A stretch of DNA of 63,585 nucleotides. Source: Lachnospiraceae bacterium. Lineage in GTDB: Bacteria; Bacillota; Clostridia; Lachnospirales; Lachnospiraceae. The position numbers and the translations under genes were made by a program. Shown piece by piece: positions 52,796 to 62,118 of the stretch. The notes beneath the pieces are model-generated. The model ran no database searches. It was not told the origin of the DNA and saw only the letters and a list, made by a program, of their open reading frames with translations. Numbering within the stretch: the stretch's first letter is position 1; each line of letters opens with the position of its first letter. The stretch is from the NCBI GenBank assembly GCA_017551665.1, contig JAFZLB010000074.1, positions 1 through 63,585 on the forward strand. The letters run 5' to 3'.

Positions 52796-53488
52796 TTACG
52801 CGTCCACGCGGTAGCCGATCCCGCGCACGGTTTTGACCACATCCCCGCCCAGCTTTTCGCGGACGCGTTTGATGTAGACGGTCAGTGTATTGTCATTCAC
52901 CACGTCTCCCGCGTAATCCCAGATCTGATCCAGGATCCGGTCACGCGTCATCGTGATGCCGCGGTTCTGGAAGAGCAGCTGCACAATGCGGTGCTCCAGC
53001 GCGGTCAGGCTGATCTCTTCCGCTTCCTGCGGCGGTTCGTCCGGCCCCGTAGCGGACAGGCGGAACAGGCGGTTCGCGACAAGATCCAGCTTGAGATCCC
53101 CGACGCGGATCTCCTTCGTGCTCTTGTCGTATCTGCGCAGAATGCCGTTGATGCGCGAGATCAGTTCGCGGTTGCGGAAGGGCTTGACCACATAATCATC
53201 CGCGCCGAGATCAAAGGCTTTGACCACGTCACGCTCCTCGTCCTTCGCCGTCAGGAATACCACGGGCGTCTCCGGCCGCGCCTCTTTCAGATAGCGGCAG
53301 ACCTCATAGCCGTTCCCGTCGGGCAGGCCGATGTCAATGATCGCGAGGTCAAAGATCATGTTGTCGATGGTTTCCTCCGCCTCCCGCATCCGCAGACAGG
53401 CGCTGACCTCGAAGCCTTCCTTCTTCAGCAGAAAGGTCAGGCCGCTGACGATGTCCTTATTGTCTTCCACGAGCAAGATCTGTAACAC
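52796..53488 (-). CDS. OmpR/PhoB-family response regulator
   Basis: A 230-residue regulator: receiver domain (ILLVEDNKDIVSGLTFLLKK; phospho-Asp in LAIIDIGLPDGNGYE; VVKPFRN) and a winged-helix domain (LTALEHRIVQLLFQNRGITM, RIREKLGG-like VKTVRGIGYRVD). It starts 3 bp after the permease stop and ends 12 bp before the kinase, so it is co-transcribed and likely controls the transporter operon. Confidence 0.92.
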   Translation of the reverse strand: MLQILLVEDNKDIVSGLTFLLKKEGFEVSACLRMREAEETIDNMIFDLAIIDIGLPDGNGYEVCRYLKEARPETPVVFLTAKDEERDVVKAFDLGADDYVVKPFRNRELISRINGILRRYDKSTKEIRVGDLKLDLVANRLFRLSATGPDEPPQEAEEISLTALEHRIVQLLFQNRGITMTRDRILDQIWDYAGDVVNDNTLTVYIKRVREKLGGDVVKTVRGIGYRVDA

Positions 53489-53491
53489 TTC

Positions 53492-56182
53492 CTACACCGC
53501 CTCACTTCGTATCGTCTCAATGATGTTCTGCTTATTGATCTTACCAAGGGAATACCGCATCGTCAAACCCACGATCACAAACACGAAGAGCGCGGAGATT
53601 CCGATGGCCTTCCACGGGATGAAGAAGCCGTCGTCAATCGCGCCCGACAGCACCCGGTAGATCCACCATGCAAGTCCCAGCCCCAGCGGGATGCCGAAGA
53701 CGAGCGATTTCATCCCGTAAAGCGCGCTTTCCAGAAGGATCATCCGGTTGAACTGTCCCTTCGTCATCCCGACGGATTTCAGCATGGCAAACTCACGGCT
53801 GCGCAGCATCATGTTCGTCGTGATCGTGTTGAAAATGTTTGTCACGCCGATCAGGGTGATCACCGCGATAAAGCCGTACAAAAAGATTTCAATAATCAGA
53901 ATCATCCTGCGGTTTTCCGAAACGTACTTGTTCAGATTGTAGTACCACTCCAGCTCTACGCCGTAGTCCTCCCAGTTCGTCTGCGCGATCTTTTGTTCCA
54001 ACTGATCCGGATCCTCCGCGTTCACATACATCTCTCTGATCGTATCGATTCCCGCACTCTTCGGAACGGCATCCTCCGACATCACCAATACCGCGCCGTC
54101 AGAGAAAACTCCCTCCAATCCGTAAGGCGGCGCGGTGTTCACCTTTACCAGCCGGACCCGTCGCGTCAGGCTACGGTAACTCAGCTCCTCTGTCACTTTT
54201 CTTTCGCCATCATAATATGTTACTTCATACGTGTACAAAGGTGCGTCTTCCTCCACTTCCGCATGCGCCGGAATATCAATCCGCACTTCCATCGTGTCAC
54301 CGGCCTTTGCGGTGGTAAAGCGCTCCGTCGTCATCTTCTTCAGATTTCCCTGCATATTGTAATCATACATAATATCCTCATCAAAGAGCAGACCGATGCC
54401 GGAAACATCGCCGGAAGCGTCAACACCGAGGCTTTCCAGATAGCGTCTGAAGTAGTCGCGGTTGTATAAATGAATATAGACGGGATTGTCCTCCGGCTCA
54501 CAGCCAAGCCATCCGCTGTAATCCGGATCACTTCGCATGGCATCATAGCGCCTGTTGGCGTATTCGGAACCCCATGGATCACGGCTGATTTCGCCGGATG
54601 CATAATAGTCGTAGGCATAATCCGTCAGCTCCAGCACCTGCGCCACGGTCTCGCAGGCCTTAGCGTCCTGCGCCGATATGGCCATATTGAACCCGTAATC
54701 CTGATACACGACGGAAACGGAGTTTTTCATCCCTTCCACGAAAAAGGAGAGGCCGATGAAAACGGAAATGCTGACCACCAGCGAGACCACGGTTGTGCGG
54801 TACTTTTTCCGGCTGCGCTTTAAGTTGTTGGAAGCCACAACGCCGCCGATGCCGAACAGCTTTTTCACGAGGCGCGAGGACTTCAGCTTTCTCCTTCCCG
54901 GCATGATCTCGCGGTTGCCGCGGATCGCCTCAATCGGCGGGATGCGTGAGGCGCTCACCGCAGGGATCAGACAGGACAGCCAGATCGTCAGCACGGAGAG
55001 CAGCACCGCCGCGACAAACACCACCCAGCTCAGGGAGAACACGAAGTTTGCATTCTCCAAAAGATCGTCGCCGATGATGATATTCAGCAAAAAGATGAGC
55101 ACGCGCACCGCGGCGGCGCCGATCAGAAGGCCCAGCGGGATGCCGATGACGCCCATCAGGAATCCCTCGAAGAGCACGCTTTTTCTGATCTGTTTTCTTG
55201 TCGCGCCGACCGTGGCAAGCAGTCCGTACTGTCTCGTTTTTTCCGAGACCGAAATGCGGAAGGAATTGCGGATGACAAAGACGCTGGTCACCATGATGAT
55301 GCTGATGATGACCACAAGCAGCCACCAGAAGGTTTCCAGTAGTTCCTCGTTGATACCGCCGGAAAAACGGATCAGATCGCTGTTGGTCTGCATGGCGCTG
55401 ACGGGCACGCCTTCCGCCATCAGAATGTCTAAAAGCTCTTCCGCACCGTCCCTTGCCGCGGCGGCACTTGTGAACGTCACCTCCGCGTCGAAGGTGTTGT
55501 AGGCGGACTGCCGGGCAAGGGAACCGTCCGCGTCACATGTCACAATCGTATAGCCCGGTGCCTGGTAATTTTCAATCAGATACGAGGGCCGTTCCATGAT
55601 GCCGACAACCGTAAAGGTACGTTCCCTTGTGTCCGTGATTTCCTCCGCGTGATTGGGATCGAAGTCATTGATCTGTGAAAGCAAAGCCCCGTAGTCCAGT
55701 CTGCGCGCGCCGAGCGCAAGCGTCATCGTATCGCCGATCTTCCATTTGATGCCGCCGTTGTGTTCGATATGACCGGAAATCAGAATTTCCGAAGCGTTTT
55801 CCGGAAAGCGCCCCGCCGTCAGCCGGAAGGCGGAGGCCTTCATCGTCTCTTCGTCCATGGTCAGCAGATGATAATAGGGCTTGTATTCGTTGACGCTTCC
55901 TTCCGCGACCGCGTAGCCCGCGTGACGGTATGCGTGTACCTCCGCCGTCTCCGTGTATTCCGTGATGATCTGAAGGGCATCCCCGGGCAGGTCGCTGTAA
56001 AGCGCGTGATAATCTCCGACCGTGTCCTTCGTGTATTGTACGATCGTGGCCTGCGCACTGGACAGCATGCCCGTCACCGCCACGATCAGGGCACAGGACA
56101 GCGCGATCGCGATGACCGTCATGACGGTGCGTTTGCGGTTCATGCGCAGGGATTGTATGGTCAGTTTTCTTACTGGATTCAT
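53492..56182 (-). CDS. FtsX-type ABC permease (MacB/BceB-like)
   Basis: An 896-residue permease with an N-terminal helix (about 15-40), a large extracytoplasmic domain, three helices near 290-430, a second anchor near 475-500, a second extracytoplasmic domain, and three C-terminal helices (about 760-880) with FtsX motifs. The duplicated FtsX layout fits MacB-like or BceB-like exporters acting in peptide defence. The start follows GGTGAAACG. It pairs with the ATPase 9 bp upstream. Confidence 0.9.
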   Translation of the reverse strand: MNPVRKLTIQSLRMNRKRTVMTVIAIALSCALIVAVTGMLSSAQATIVQYTKDTVGDYHALYSDLPGDALQIITEYTETAEVHAYRHAGYAVAEGSVNEYKPYYHLLTMDEETMKASAFRLTAGRFPENASEILISGHIEHNGGIKWKIGDTMTLALGARRLDYGALLSQINDFDPNHAEEITDTRERTFTVVGIMERPSYLIENYQAPGYTIVTCDADGSLARQSAYNTFDAEVTFTSAAAARDGAEELLDILMAEGVPVSAMQTNSDLIRFSGGINEELLETFWWLLVVIISIIMVTSVFVIRNSFRISVSEKTRQYGLLATVGATRKQIRKSVLFEGFLMGVIGIPLGLLIGAAAVRVLIFLLNIIIGDDLLENANFVFSLSWVVFVAAVLLSVLTIWLSCLIPAVSASRIPPIEAIRGNREIMPGRRKLKSSRLVKKLFGIGGVVASNNLKRSRKKYRTTVVSLVVSISVFIGLSFFVEGMKNSVSVVYQDYGFNMAISAQDAKACETVAQVLELTDYAYDYYASGEISRDPWGSEYANRRYDAMRSDPDYSGWLGCEPEDNPVYIHLYNRDYFRRYLESLGVDASGDVSGIGLLFDEDIMYDYNMQGNLKKMTTERFTTAKAGDTMEVRIDIPAHAEVEEDAPLYTYEVTYYDGERKVTEELSYRSLTRRVRLVKVNTAPPYGLEGVFSDGAVLVMSEDAVPKSAGIDTIREMYVNAEDPDQLEQKIAQTNWEDYGVELEWYYNLNKYVSENRRMILIIEIFLYGFIAVITLIGVTNIFNTITTNMMLRSREFAMLKSVGMTKGQFNRMILLESALYGMKSLVFGIPLGLGLAWWIYRVLSGAIDDGFFIPWKAIGISALFVFVIVGLTMRYSLGKINKQNIIETIRSEAV

Positions 56183-56191
56183 CGTTTCACC

Positions 56192-56863
56192 TCATCCGAC
56201 AAGCGTCAGTTTTCCGTCCATCATTTCATACACCCGGTCCGCCTGCTTCGCGATCTCCGCGTCATGCGTAATCACGATCACGGTCTGGCGGAACTGCCGG
56301 TTGGACACCTTCAGCAGCGTGACGATTTCGTCGCTCGCTTTGGAGTCCAGGTTGCCGGTCGGCTCGTCCGCGAGGATGAGCGCCGGATGGTTCATCATGG
56401 CGCGGCCGATGGAGACGCGCTGCTGCTGTCCGCCGGAGAGCTCGTTCGGCAGATAGGACGCGCGGTCGGACAGCCCTAAGATGTTCAGCAGATCGTTCAG
56501 CCACACCTCATCCACCTTCTGCCCGTCCAGCTCCACCGGCAGCGTGATGTTTTCTTTGACATTGAGAATCGGAATCAGATTGTAAAACTGGTAAATGATG
56601 CCGACCTGTCTGCGCCGGAAGATCGCCAGCTGGTCCGTCCCCAGCCCGCAGATATTTTCTCCCTCAATGAAGACGTTGCCGCTTGTGGCCTTGTCCACGC
56701 CGCCGATCAGATGCAGCAATGTGGACTTGCCGCTGCCGGACGCGCCGACGATGGCGACAAACTCACCCTTCTCCACGGAAAAGGACACGTCGTCCACCGC
56801 GTGCACCGCGGTTTCGCCCGCGCCGTAAATTTTTGTCAGGTGCTCCACCCTGAGAATTTCCAT
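56192..56863 (-). CDS. ABC ATP-binding protein (LolD/MacB/BceA-like)
   Basis: A 223-residue ATPase: Walker A VGASGSGKSTLLHL, Q-loop IIYQFYNLIPILNVKENI, signature LSGGQQQRVSIGRAM, Walker B ALILADEPTGNLDS and the VIVITHDAEIA switch. It is the first gene of the four-gene operon with the FtsX-type permease, response regulator and kinase. AGGAGG lies 10 bases upstream of the ATG. The 250-bp region 56864-57113 before the tRNAs holds no gene. Confidence 0.95.
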   Translation of the reverse strand: MEILRVEHLTKIYGAGETAVHAVDDVSFSVEKGEFVAIVGASGSGKSTLLHLIGGVDKATSGNVFIEGENICGLGTDQLAIFRRRQVGIIYQFYNLIPILNVKENITLPVELDGQKVDEVWLNDLLNILGLSDRASYLPNELSGGQQQRVSIGRAMMNHPALILADEPTGNLDSKASDEIVTLLKVSNRQFRQTVIVITHDAEIAKQADRVYEMMDGKLTLVG

Positions 56864-57113
56864 CTGTCACAACCTCCTGTTGTTCGCTTTCCCGGCGGCA
56901 TGCCCGCCGCACCTGTTCCCTGTACCGTTCTCCGCTGCCTCCGTGTGACGATTTCCGTCCCGCATAGCGGCAGTCTGCCGGAGTGATAGAAACAGCATAC
57001 CGCAGGAAAGTGACAGCCATGTGACAGATTTTCCCACGGCGGCCTGTCCCTTTGCGAAGGCGGACGGAAGGCAGTCGGAAGCCGTGCCGGATATGCGAAA
57101 AAATCGCCCGGCG

Positions 57114-57142
57114 TTGACAAGAGCGCTCCCCGCGCATATAAT
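57114..57142 (+). promoter_or_regulatory. consensus promoter of the tRNA-Pro/tRNA-Gly pair
   Basis: TTGACA (57114-57119) and TATAAT (57137-57142) are exactly 17 bp apart, both perfect consensus. tRNA-Pro starts 30 bp after the -10 box. Confidence 0.95.
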
Positions 57143-57172
57143 GGTTTTTGCATCGGAAGACAGGATGTGCTG

Positions 57173-57246
<74 letters not shown>

Positions 57247-57291
57247 TGGAACAACTCCCGTCCCGCCAAACTGCGGACGACGAAGAGCTGC

Positions 57292-57362
57292 GCAGGTGTA
57301 GTTCAATGGTAGAACACCAGCCTTCCAAGCTGGATACGTGGGTTCGATTCCCATCACCTGCT
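57292..57362 (+). tRNA. tRNA-Gly(TCC)
   Basis: The acceptor GCAGGTG pairs with CACCTGC. The anticodon loop CTTCCAA gives TCC. It follows tRNA-Pro after 45 bp. The AT-rich accessory stretch begins directly after it, as is common where elements integrate at tRNA genes. Confidence 0.95.
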
Positions 57363-57485
57363 TCAAGAATGCAGTAAAATCAATGGTTTGAGACGTTAAA
57401 TGTCTCCGTGTACTCACAAGTGTCATCAGAACAAATGTTTTAACGCTCTCACATGAAAAAGATACGAGGGGCATCCGAATCTCAT

Positions 57486-57712
57486 CTATCCAATTGCTAT
57501 CACACAGATTTTCATACAGCAACAAATGGATTCTCTTTCGTGTTCGGAAGACGCATTATCCATTGTCTTTTCAAGATGTGCGATCATCTCATCTTTGCGC
57601 TGTCACGAACATACCCGTAGGAATTGTAGGAACCTCTCCCTTGGTTATATCCGCCGTTGCGACGAGATCTGCCCATCCTACCTCTGACGGCGTATCTGTA
57701 CCCGTCATCCAT
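57486..57712 (-). pseudogene. frameshifted phage-type small protein
   Basis: The first frame MDDGYRYAVRGRMGRSRRNG to YNSYGYVRDSAK is Gly/Arg/Tyr-rich. A one-base shift near 57590 opens DEMIAHLEKTMDNASSEHER, ending at 57486. Together they read like a small protein of siphovirus head regions (RDxAKDEMI-LE). It indicates a decayed prophage next to tRNA-Gly. Confidence 0.5.
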
Positions 57713-57929
57713 AGTCTGCAATGAGAGCATTAATTGACTATGATATGACGACCTGCAAAGAAACCATAAATCTGTTTTAGATTGAAGCAAATGAAGAAGA
57801 TGCGAGAATTATACCTCTTAGCACAATTATATCTGCAATAGAAACATAATAAAAATTTAAATAACTGTATTAATTCTCAAGCAGATGATCCGATAACAGA
57901 AGTGAAGAGGTGTGTCAGAAAGGAGGCAT

Positions 57930-58173
57930 GATAAAAAGGAAACAGTAGGGTGATGCGATGTATCGTCTTTCTGCTGTAAAATCAAAACAGCAGCGAGACA
58001 GAGTAGATACTAATTCGTCATGGCTAATGGTCTTCGAGACCGAAAAGGAGAATGAAGAATTAGCATCGAATCATGCAGTGGCAGCGCGTGCAGCGTAAGG
58101 CCGAATAGGAGATTGGAAAGCATCACCGATCAGAAGCTGTCTTGCTGAAAAACTCGAACAGGAGGACAAGAGT
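57930..58173 (+). ncRNA. IS110 leader with probable bridge (guide) RNA
   Basis: About 240 bp of non-coding DNA precede the IS110 transposase. Hairpin CTGCTGT/ACAGCAG lies at 57971-57993. A second structure (58010-58063) has outer CTAATTC/GAATTAG arms, two internal-loop strands of 12-15 bases, and an inner stem GGTCT-TCG-AGACC. This stem with a large internal loop is what IS110-family bridge RNAs use for target and donor recognition. Boundaries and loop pairing need checking against the element ends. Confidence 0.55.
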
Positions 58174-59280
58174 ATGGGCAAGGCAGAAGAAAGCAGACTG
58201 TATGTTGGCGTTGATCTTCATAAAACGCAATTAACGGTCTGCGCAGTCAGTGAGGATGGTGAAATCCGGCATGAAGGTGTGTATCCGACAGACAACATAG
58301 GATACAGCCGCTTCTGCAGGCGGATGCACATCGAGGAAAGGAAGGGTTACATCATCGAGATGGCAGTCGAATCAACAGGGAATGCCAGGTACTTCAAAAA
58401 CCGGATGGAGGCAGAGTTTTTCGCGGTCAAGGTGGTGAACACAAGTAAGTTCAAAGTCATCACGCTTAGTACAAAAAAGACGGATGCCAATGATGCGTAC
58501 ACACTTGCGTATTATCTCATGAAAGAGATGATTCCGGAGGCGCACCTGTGCAGTCAGACAAGCGAAGAACTAAGGCGAATGCTGAAGACAAGAAGCATCC
58601 TCGTTCAAAGTGGAGTAAAGATCAAGAACCAACTCCATGGAATGATGCTTGGATATGGGATCGAAACAAAAGGTGCACAGTTCCAAAGCAAAAAAAAGAG
58701 GCAGGAACTGATAGGAGATCTCGAAGACCAATACTCTGAGTTCACTGCCTCATCACTCGAAGTGACATTAAGTATTTTAGACGGTATAATAGAAGAACAA
58801 ATCAAGGTCGTCGAAAAGCAGTTAAGAGATATGGTCAAGGAAAACGACACAGTGGAATTATTACAGACCATCCCGGGAATCGGCTTTATTGGAGCAACAA
58901 CGATCGCGGCATACACGGAGGACCTGAGTCGGTTCGATGGAGACTTCAAACGATTTGCGGCATATTTAGGAATAGTTCCAAGTGTGCATGATTCCAATGA
59001 AACGCATCGTAGAGGAAAGATCACAAAACATGGTCCCCAAGACCTACGGACAGCATTTGTACAGGTTGCGCTGGGGTTAATTCGACAAAAGAACAAATAT
59101 GCAGACTGGCGGCTGATACAGGATTACAACAAGAAAAAAGAGAACAAGGGATCAGGGAGAGCGATCATAGCCCTGACCCGAAAAGTAGCGAGAATTGTGT
59201 TTGCTATGCTGCACAGCAGAGAACCATTCAACCCGGCGTTGATGGTGGGCGAACACCAACAAACAAAGCAAGCAGCTTAA
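58174..59280 (+). mobile_element. IS110-family transposase (intact)
   Basis: A 368-residue RNA-guided DEDD recombinase: D in LYVGVDLHKTQ, E in EMAVESTGN, DD in KKTDANDAYTL, and the C-terminal Tnp_20 domain (LLQTIPGIGFIGATTIAAYT, FAAYLGIVPSVHDSNETHRR) with the conserved serine region. The frame is intact. AGGAGG lies 8 bases upstream. Precise element ends were not determined, since IS110 elements lack inverted repeats. Confidence 0.92.
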
Positions 59281-59312
59281 GAAACTGTTTGACTTTTTAT
59301 AGGAGGTGTGCA

Positions 59313-59765
59313 ATGGACAAAGAATATATCAAGAAACATTTCGTCGGAGATCTTATTCGCACCATGCTATTATCAATAATTGTTCTGTTTGTGATCCTGT
59401 TCTTTTATCGAGAATGGGAAAGCAAGCAGCGAACAGAACAATTGTGGGAAGCTCATAGACAACACGAGGCGGAATGGCAAGCAAGAAAAGAAGCATGGAA
59501 TCAAATGACGCCGGAACAACGATTTGAAAGTTTCGTTTTTGGCACAGACGACAAGAGCATCGTTCTTGATGTAAGATACGATGAAGAGCATGCATATGTG
59601 AGATTTGGTCCACTGGACTCAAGTAAGGATCGAAGTTCTGTAATAGAAGATGGAAAAGCAGTTATCGCTACATATAAACAAGTTGCAAATGAAGAAGGTC
59701 TTGAAAAAAATGTTGTTCTTGTCGGCATTGATCAGTTCAAAAACGTTATTTGGAATATAGAATAG
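59313..59765 (+). CDS. unknown single-helix membrane protein
   Basis: A 150-residue protein with one membrane helix (about 14-31: IRTMLLSIIVLFVILFFY), then a charged helical stretch (REWESKQRTEQLWEAHRQHE) and a globular beta-rich end. GGAGGTG lies 5 bases before the ATG at 59313. It is first of four same-strand genes that follow the IS110 element by 32 bp. AT-rich. No family is recognised. Confidence 0.65.
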   Translation: MDKEYIKKHFVGDLIRTMLLSIIVLFVILFFYREWESKQRTEQLWEAHRQHEAEWQARKEAWNQMTPEQRFESFVFGTDDKSIVLDVRYDEEHAYVRFGPLDSSKDRSSVIEDGKAVIATYKQVANEEGLEKNVVLVGIDQFKNVIWNIE

Positions 59766-59774
59766 GAGGCCTTT

Positions 59775-59993
59775 ATGGAACACATTGTAAAAGTTTCGTT
59801 CGGCGCAACAATATCATTTAAAGTTGAAGCGGATGATTGGGACGAAGCGCTCGTAAGAGCAATGGACGAGTTTCAAGATTGTGATTTGGATGAGATAGAC
59901 GATTTGTTGTATGCAAACCCGGCAACAGCAATTCGTGAAGACGGAAAGATTTTTGATTACCATTCATGGAAGGAGGAAGAAATAAATGTGTAA
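59775..59993 (+). CDS. unknown small acidic protein
   Basis: A 72-residue protein, strongly acidic (EADDWDEALVRAMDEFQDCD, DLDEIDDLL), with GGAGG 7 bases upstream. It lies 9 bp after the membrane-protein gene and overlaps the next gene by 8 bp, so it belongs to the same unit. Function unknown. Confidence 0.6.
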   Translation: MEHIVKVSFGATISFKVEADDWDEALVRAMDEFQDCDLDEIDDLLYANPATAIREDGKIFDYHSWKEEEINV

Positions 59994-60351
59994 AATCTCA
60001 AGCTTTGCGGAGGCGGTAGAAAAAAGAAATGGTGACGACGGACTTGGTGTTTATGATCCAAACTATATTCCGACAGAAGAAGAAATAAATGATCCGGCTG
60101 CTTTTGCGGCGACAAAACAGAAGTTGAGAGAAATGAATTCTCTCCCCCCGGATATGTGGGAGCCGGAAGACTTTAGGAATTATTACGAAATAAAGAAGAG
60201 GGAGGTTGGTAAGAAAGTTGCTTGGGAAATGATTTGTGATAGGATCAACGAGATTCGAAATCAAAATATCGTAGTCGATGAATATGGCTTTCCGTGGGAT
60301 GCAACAGAATGGGGGGATTACGGCGGAGAAATAAGAATGGAATATTTCTAA
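59986..60351 (+). CDS. unknown 121-residue protein
   Basis: A cytosolic protein, MCKISSFAEAVEKRNGDDG to GGEIRMEYF, with helical middle and several Trp/Tyr residues (LPPDMWEPEDFRNYYEIKKR). GGAGG lies 10 bases upstream within the previous gene. Overlap with that gene and 6-bp spacing to the next indicate one operon. Function unknown. Confidence 0.6.
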   Translation: MCKISSFAEAVEKRNGDDGLGVYDPNYIPTEEEINDPAAFAATKQKLREMNSLPPDMWEPEDFRNYYEIKKREVGKKVAWEMICDRINEIRNQNIVVDEYGFPWDATEWGDYGGEIRMEYF

Positions 60352-60357
60352 GGAGGC

Positions 60358-61047
60358 GTGAAAATGATTTATGGAAATGTAACGACAACTGATGCAAGAT
60401 TAAAAACATGGGATAGTTATATTGAATACAAATTTAATCTTTTAAGGCATTATACGGTTGGATCGTTTTCTCCACAAGAAGACGGAACTCTTATTGGATA
60501 TCATTATGGGCGTCTTAAATACGGGGAGAAATATTTTGTTGGAAAGAGGCACGTACTTAAACTTCCGTATGACGAAGGCGTACAAGACGATTACGAGTAT
60601 GGAGTATATAAACTCGTAGGGAGCAAATCAAGCCTTAATGTTCTTGTTGATACCTGTCATGATTATTTAATTTTTGAAAAAGAAAACGGAGATACATTTG
60701 AAGTCAGAGCGCAATCTTGTATATTAAGCAAGGAAAGGATTGAAAAGGATCAGCAACAATATGGGTTCACGTATCCATATTGCATTAATAAAGCGTGGCC
60801 GGATCTCGAAGAGGCCCCGGAAACAATTCCAGAACAAGAATACGAATTTGGAATTGAACCAGGAGTCAGATCTCACATCGATACTTTTATTGCGACTGTG
60901 ATATATGTTGTTATTCTTTTAATCCTGAAAGAAGCAAAAGGTGGATCGTTCAGTTTTAATTTTGGAGGAGCGATTGCATATTACACATGGTTTATTGTTG
61001 GCGGAATTGTCTTGCTTGGTAAATTCTTTCTTAGGAAAAAACGTTGA
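60358..61047 (+). CDS. unknown protein with two C-terminal membrane helices
   Basis: A 229-residue protein: a beta-rich cytosolic or extracellular region (about 1-180; IGYHYGRLKYGEKYFVGKRH, VLVDTCHDYLIFEK) and two hydrophobic segments (about 180-198 and 206-224), ending FLRKKR. GGAGG lies 6 bases before the start. It is the last gene of the four-gene unit, followed by a long hairpin terminator. Confidence 0.6.
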   Translation: MKMIYGNVTTTDARLKTWDSYIEYKFNLLRHYTVGSFSPQEDGTLIGYHYGRLKYGEKYFVGKRHVLKLPYDEGVQDDYEYGVYKLVGSKSSLNVLVDTCHDYLIFEKENGDTFEVRAQSCILSKERIEKDQQQYGFTYPYCINKAWPDLEEAPETIPEQEYEFGIEPGVRSHIDTFIATVIYVVILLILKEAKGGSFSFNFGGAIAYYTWFIVGGIVLLGKFFLRKKR

Positions 61048-61070
61048 TTTAAAAAGAAACAGAAATGAAC

Positions 61071-61146
61071 GGACGAGAGGAACGTAAAAAGTAATCAATA
61101 TGCGGTACGGCATATGATTACTGGGAGAGATTTTCGTCCGTTTTTC
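61071..61146 (+). terminator. large nested hairpin terminator
   Basis: ACGGACGA near 61071 pairs with TCGTCCGT ahead of a T-run (TTTTTC at 61141). An inner, separate inverted repeat joins AGTAATC/GATTACT around ATATGC/GCATAT. It ends the four-gene unit. Confidence 0.75.
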
Positions 61147-61149
61147 AAT

Positions 61150-62090
61150 AATCCTTCCTGTCGAAACGAGCTTGTGCCGGTTGACCGCATCTTACGTACA
61201 TCCCCTTGCTGCATCGTTTGATAAGTTCATCTTTCTCCCCCTGTTTTGACAATTATTGGCAATGTCAATTCCTGTCTTATCCTCCTTTGCGAACGCCCCC
61301 GTGTCACATACGATTCTCTTCCCCAAAGAGGTGAAGACGATGGCTTCCCGCAACCAAAGCTACAGGTTTGCTGCAATCATGGTGTAAGGCACCCAACATC
61401 TTATAGCTGTCGTTTCTGATCCAGTACGGGCATTCCGCTTCGCTGTCTCCTGCATCCCGCATAATTGTTTCACGCCTTACATCTGTAGGTTGAACCATGT
61501 TTCTTTTTGTTGTTATGATTGTAATCCTAACGGATGTCAGACGCCGCCTCTCCTCTAGAATTTGAAAACTTTTGCATGTTGAACTCCGGCTGTCCCTCCG
61601 CGATCTTCGCCGTTGAGACAAACGCTGGTTCATTTTGAATAGCGACTGTTCCAGCCCCTGGCCAGACGGTCTTCTCACGCGGACGATGTAAGTTTCTCCT
61701 CCTTCCGTGCTTCCTGCATATTTACTCTGGCATTCACCGTGATGGTCGGTGTAGTACAGACGATCAATAAGTAAGCAGGCTGATTATTTTCTTCATGCCC
61801 CCTGCTTGGCGCTTCATCTCCGGATTGATCCTGTTTTCATACCGTGCAGCTTCTGATCAGATGCAGCGCCTCCTCCGACGTGAATTTACAGTCTCTGTCC
61901 ACAGCGGCCAGGTTGGATCTGCGTATATTACCCGGGAGGATAAGCTTGTCCCGCATTTAGGATCCTGGGATACCGGTTCTCGCCGCAAGCCCGCGCTATT
62001 CCGAATCTTCGTCCTCGCAGTCGATGACAAAATGATGCTCTCCGCCGCTGTCACCGTTGATGATTTCATACTTCTTATCCTGCTGCCTAT
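61150..62090. other. degenerate intergenic region with minus-strand coding relics
   Basis: No intact gene is supported. On the minus strand, several short frames look like broken coding sequence: KYEIINGDSGGEHHFVIDCE (ending near 62020), a 39-codon frame MRDKLILPGNIRRSNLAAVD (near 61842-61961), and YIVRVRRPSGQGLEQSLFKM followed by a frameshifted part down to 61304. None matches a family that I know. It may be one or more genes in an advanced state of decay. Confidence 0.35.
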
Positions 62091-62118
62091 GGTATAATAA
62101 TACGAGGAGGTATTTACA

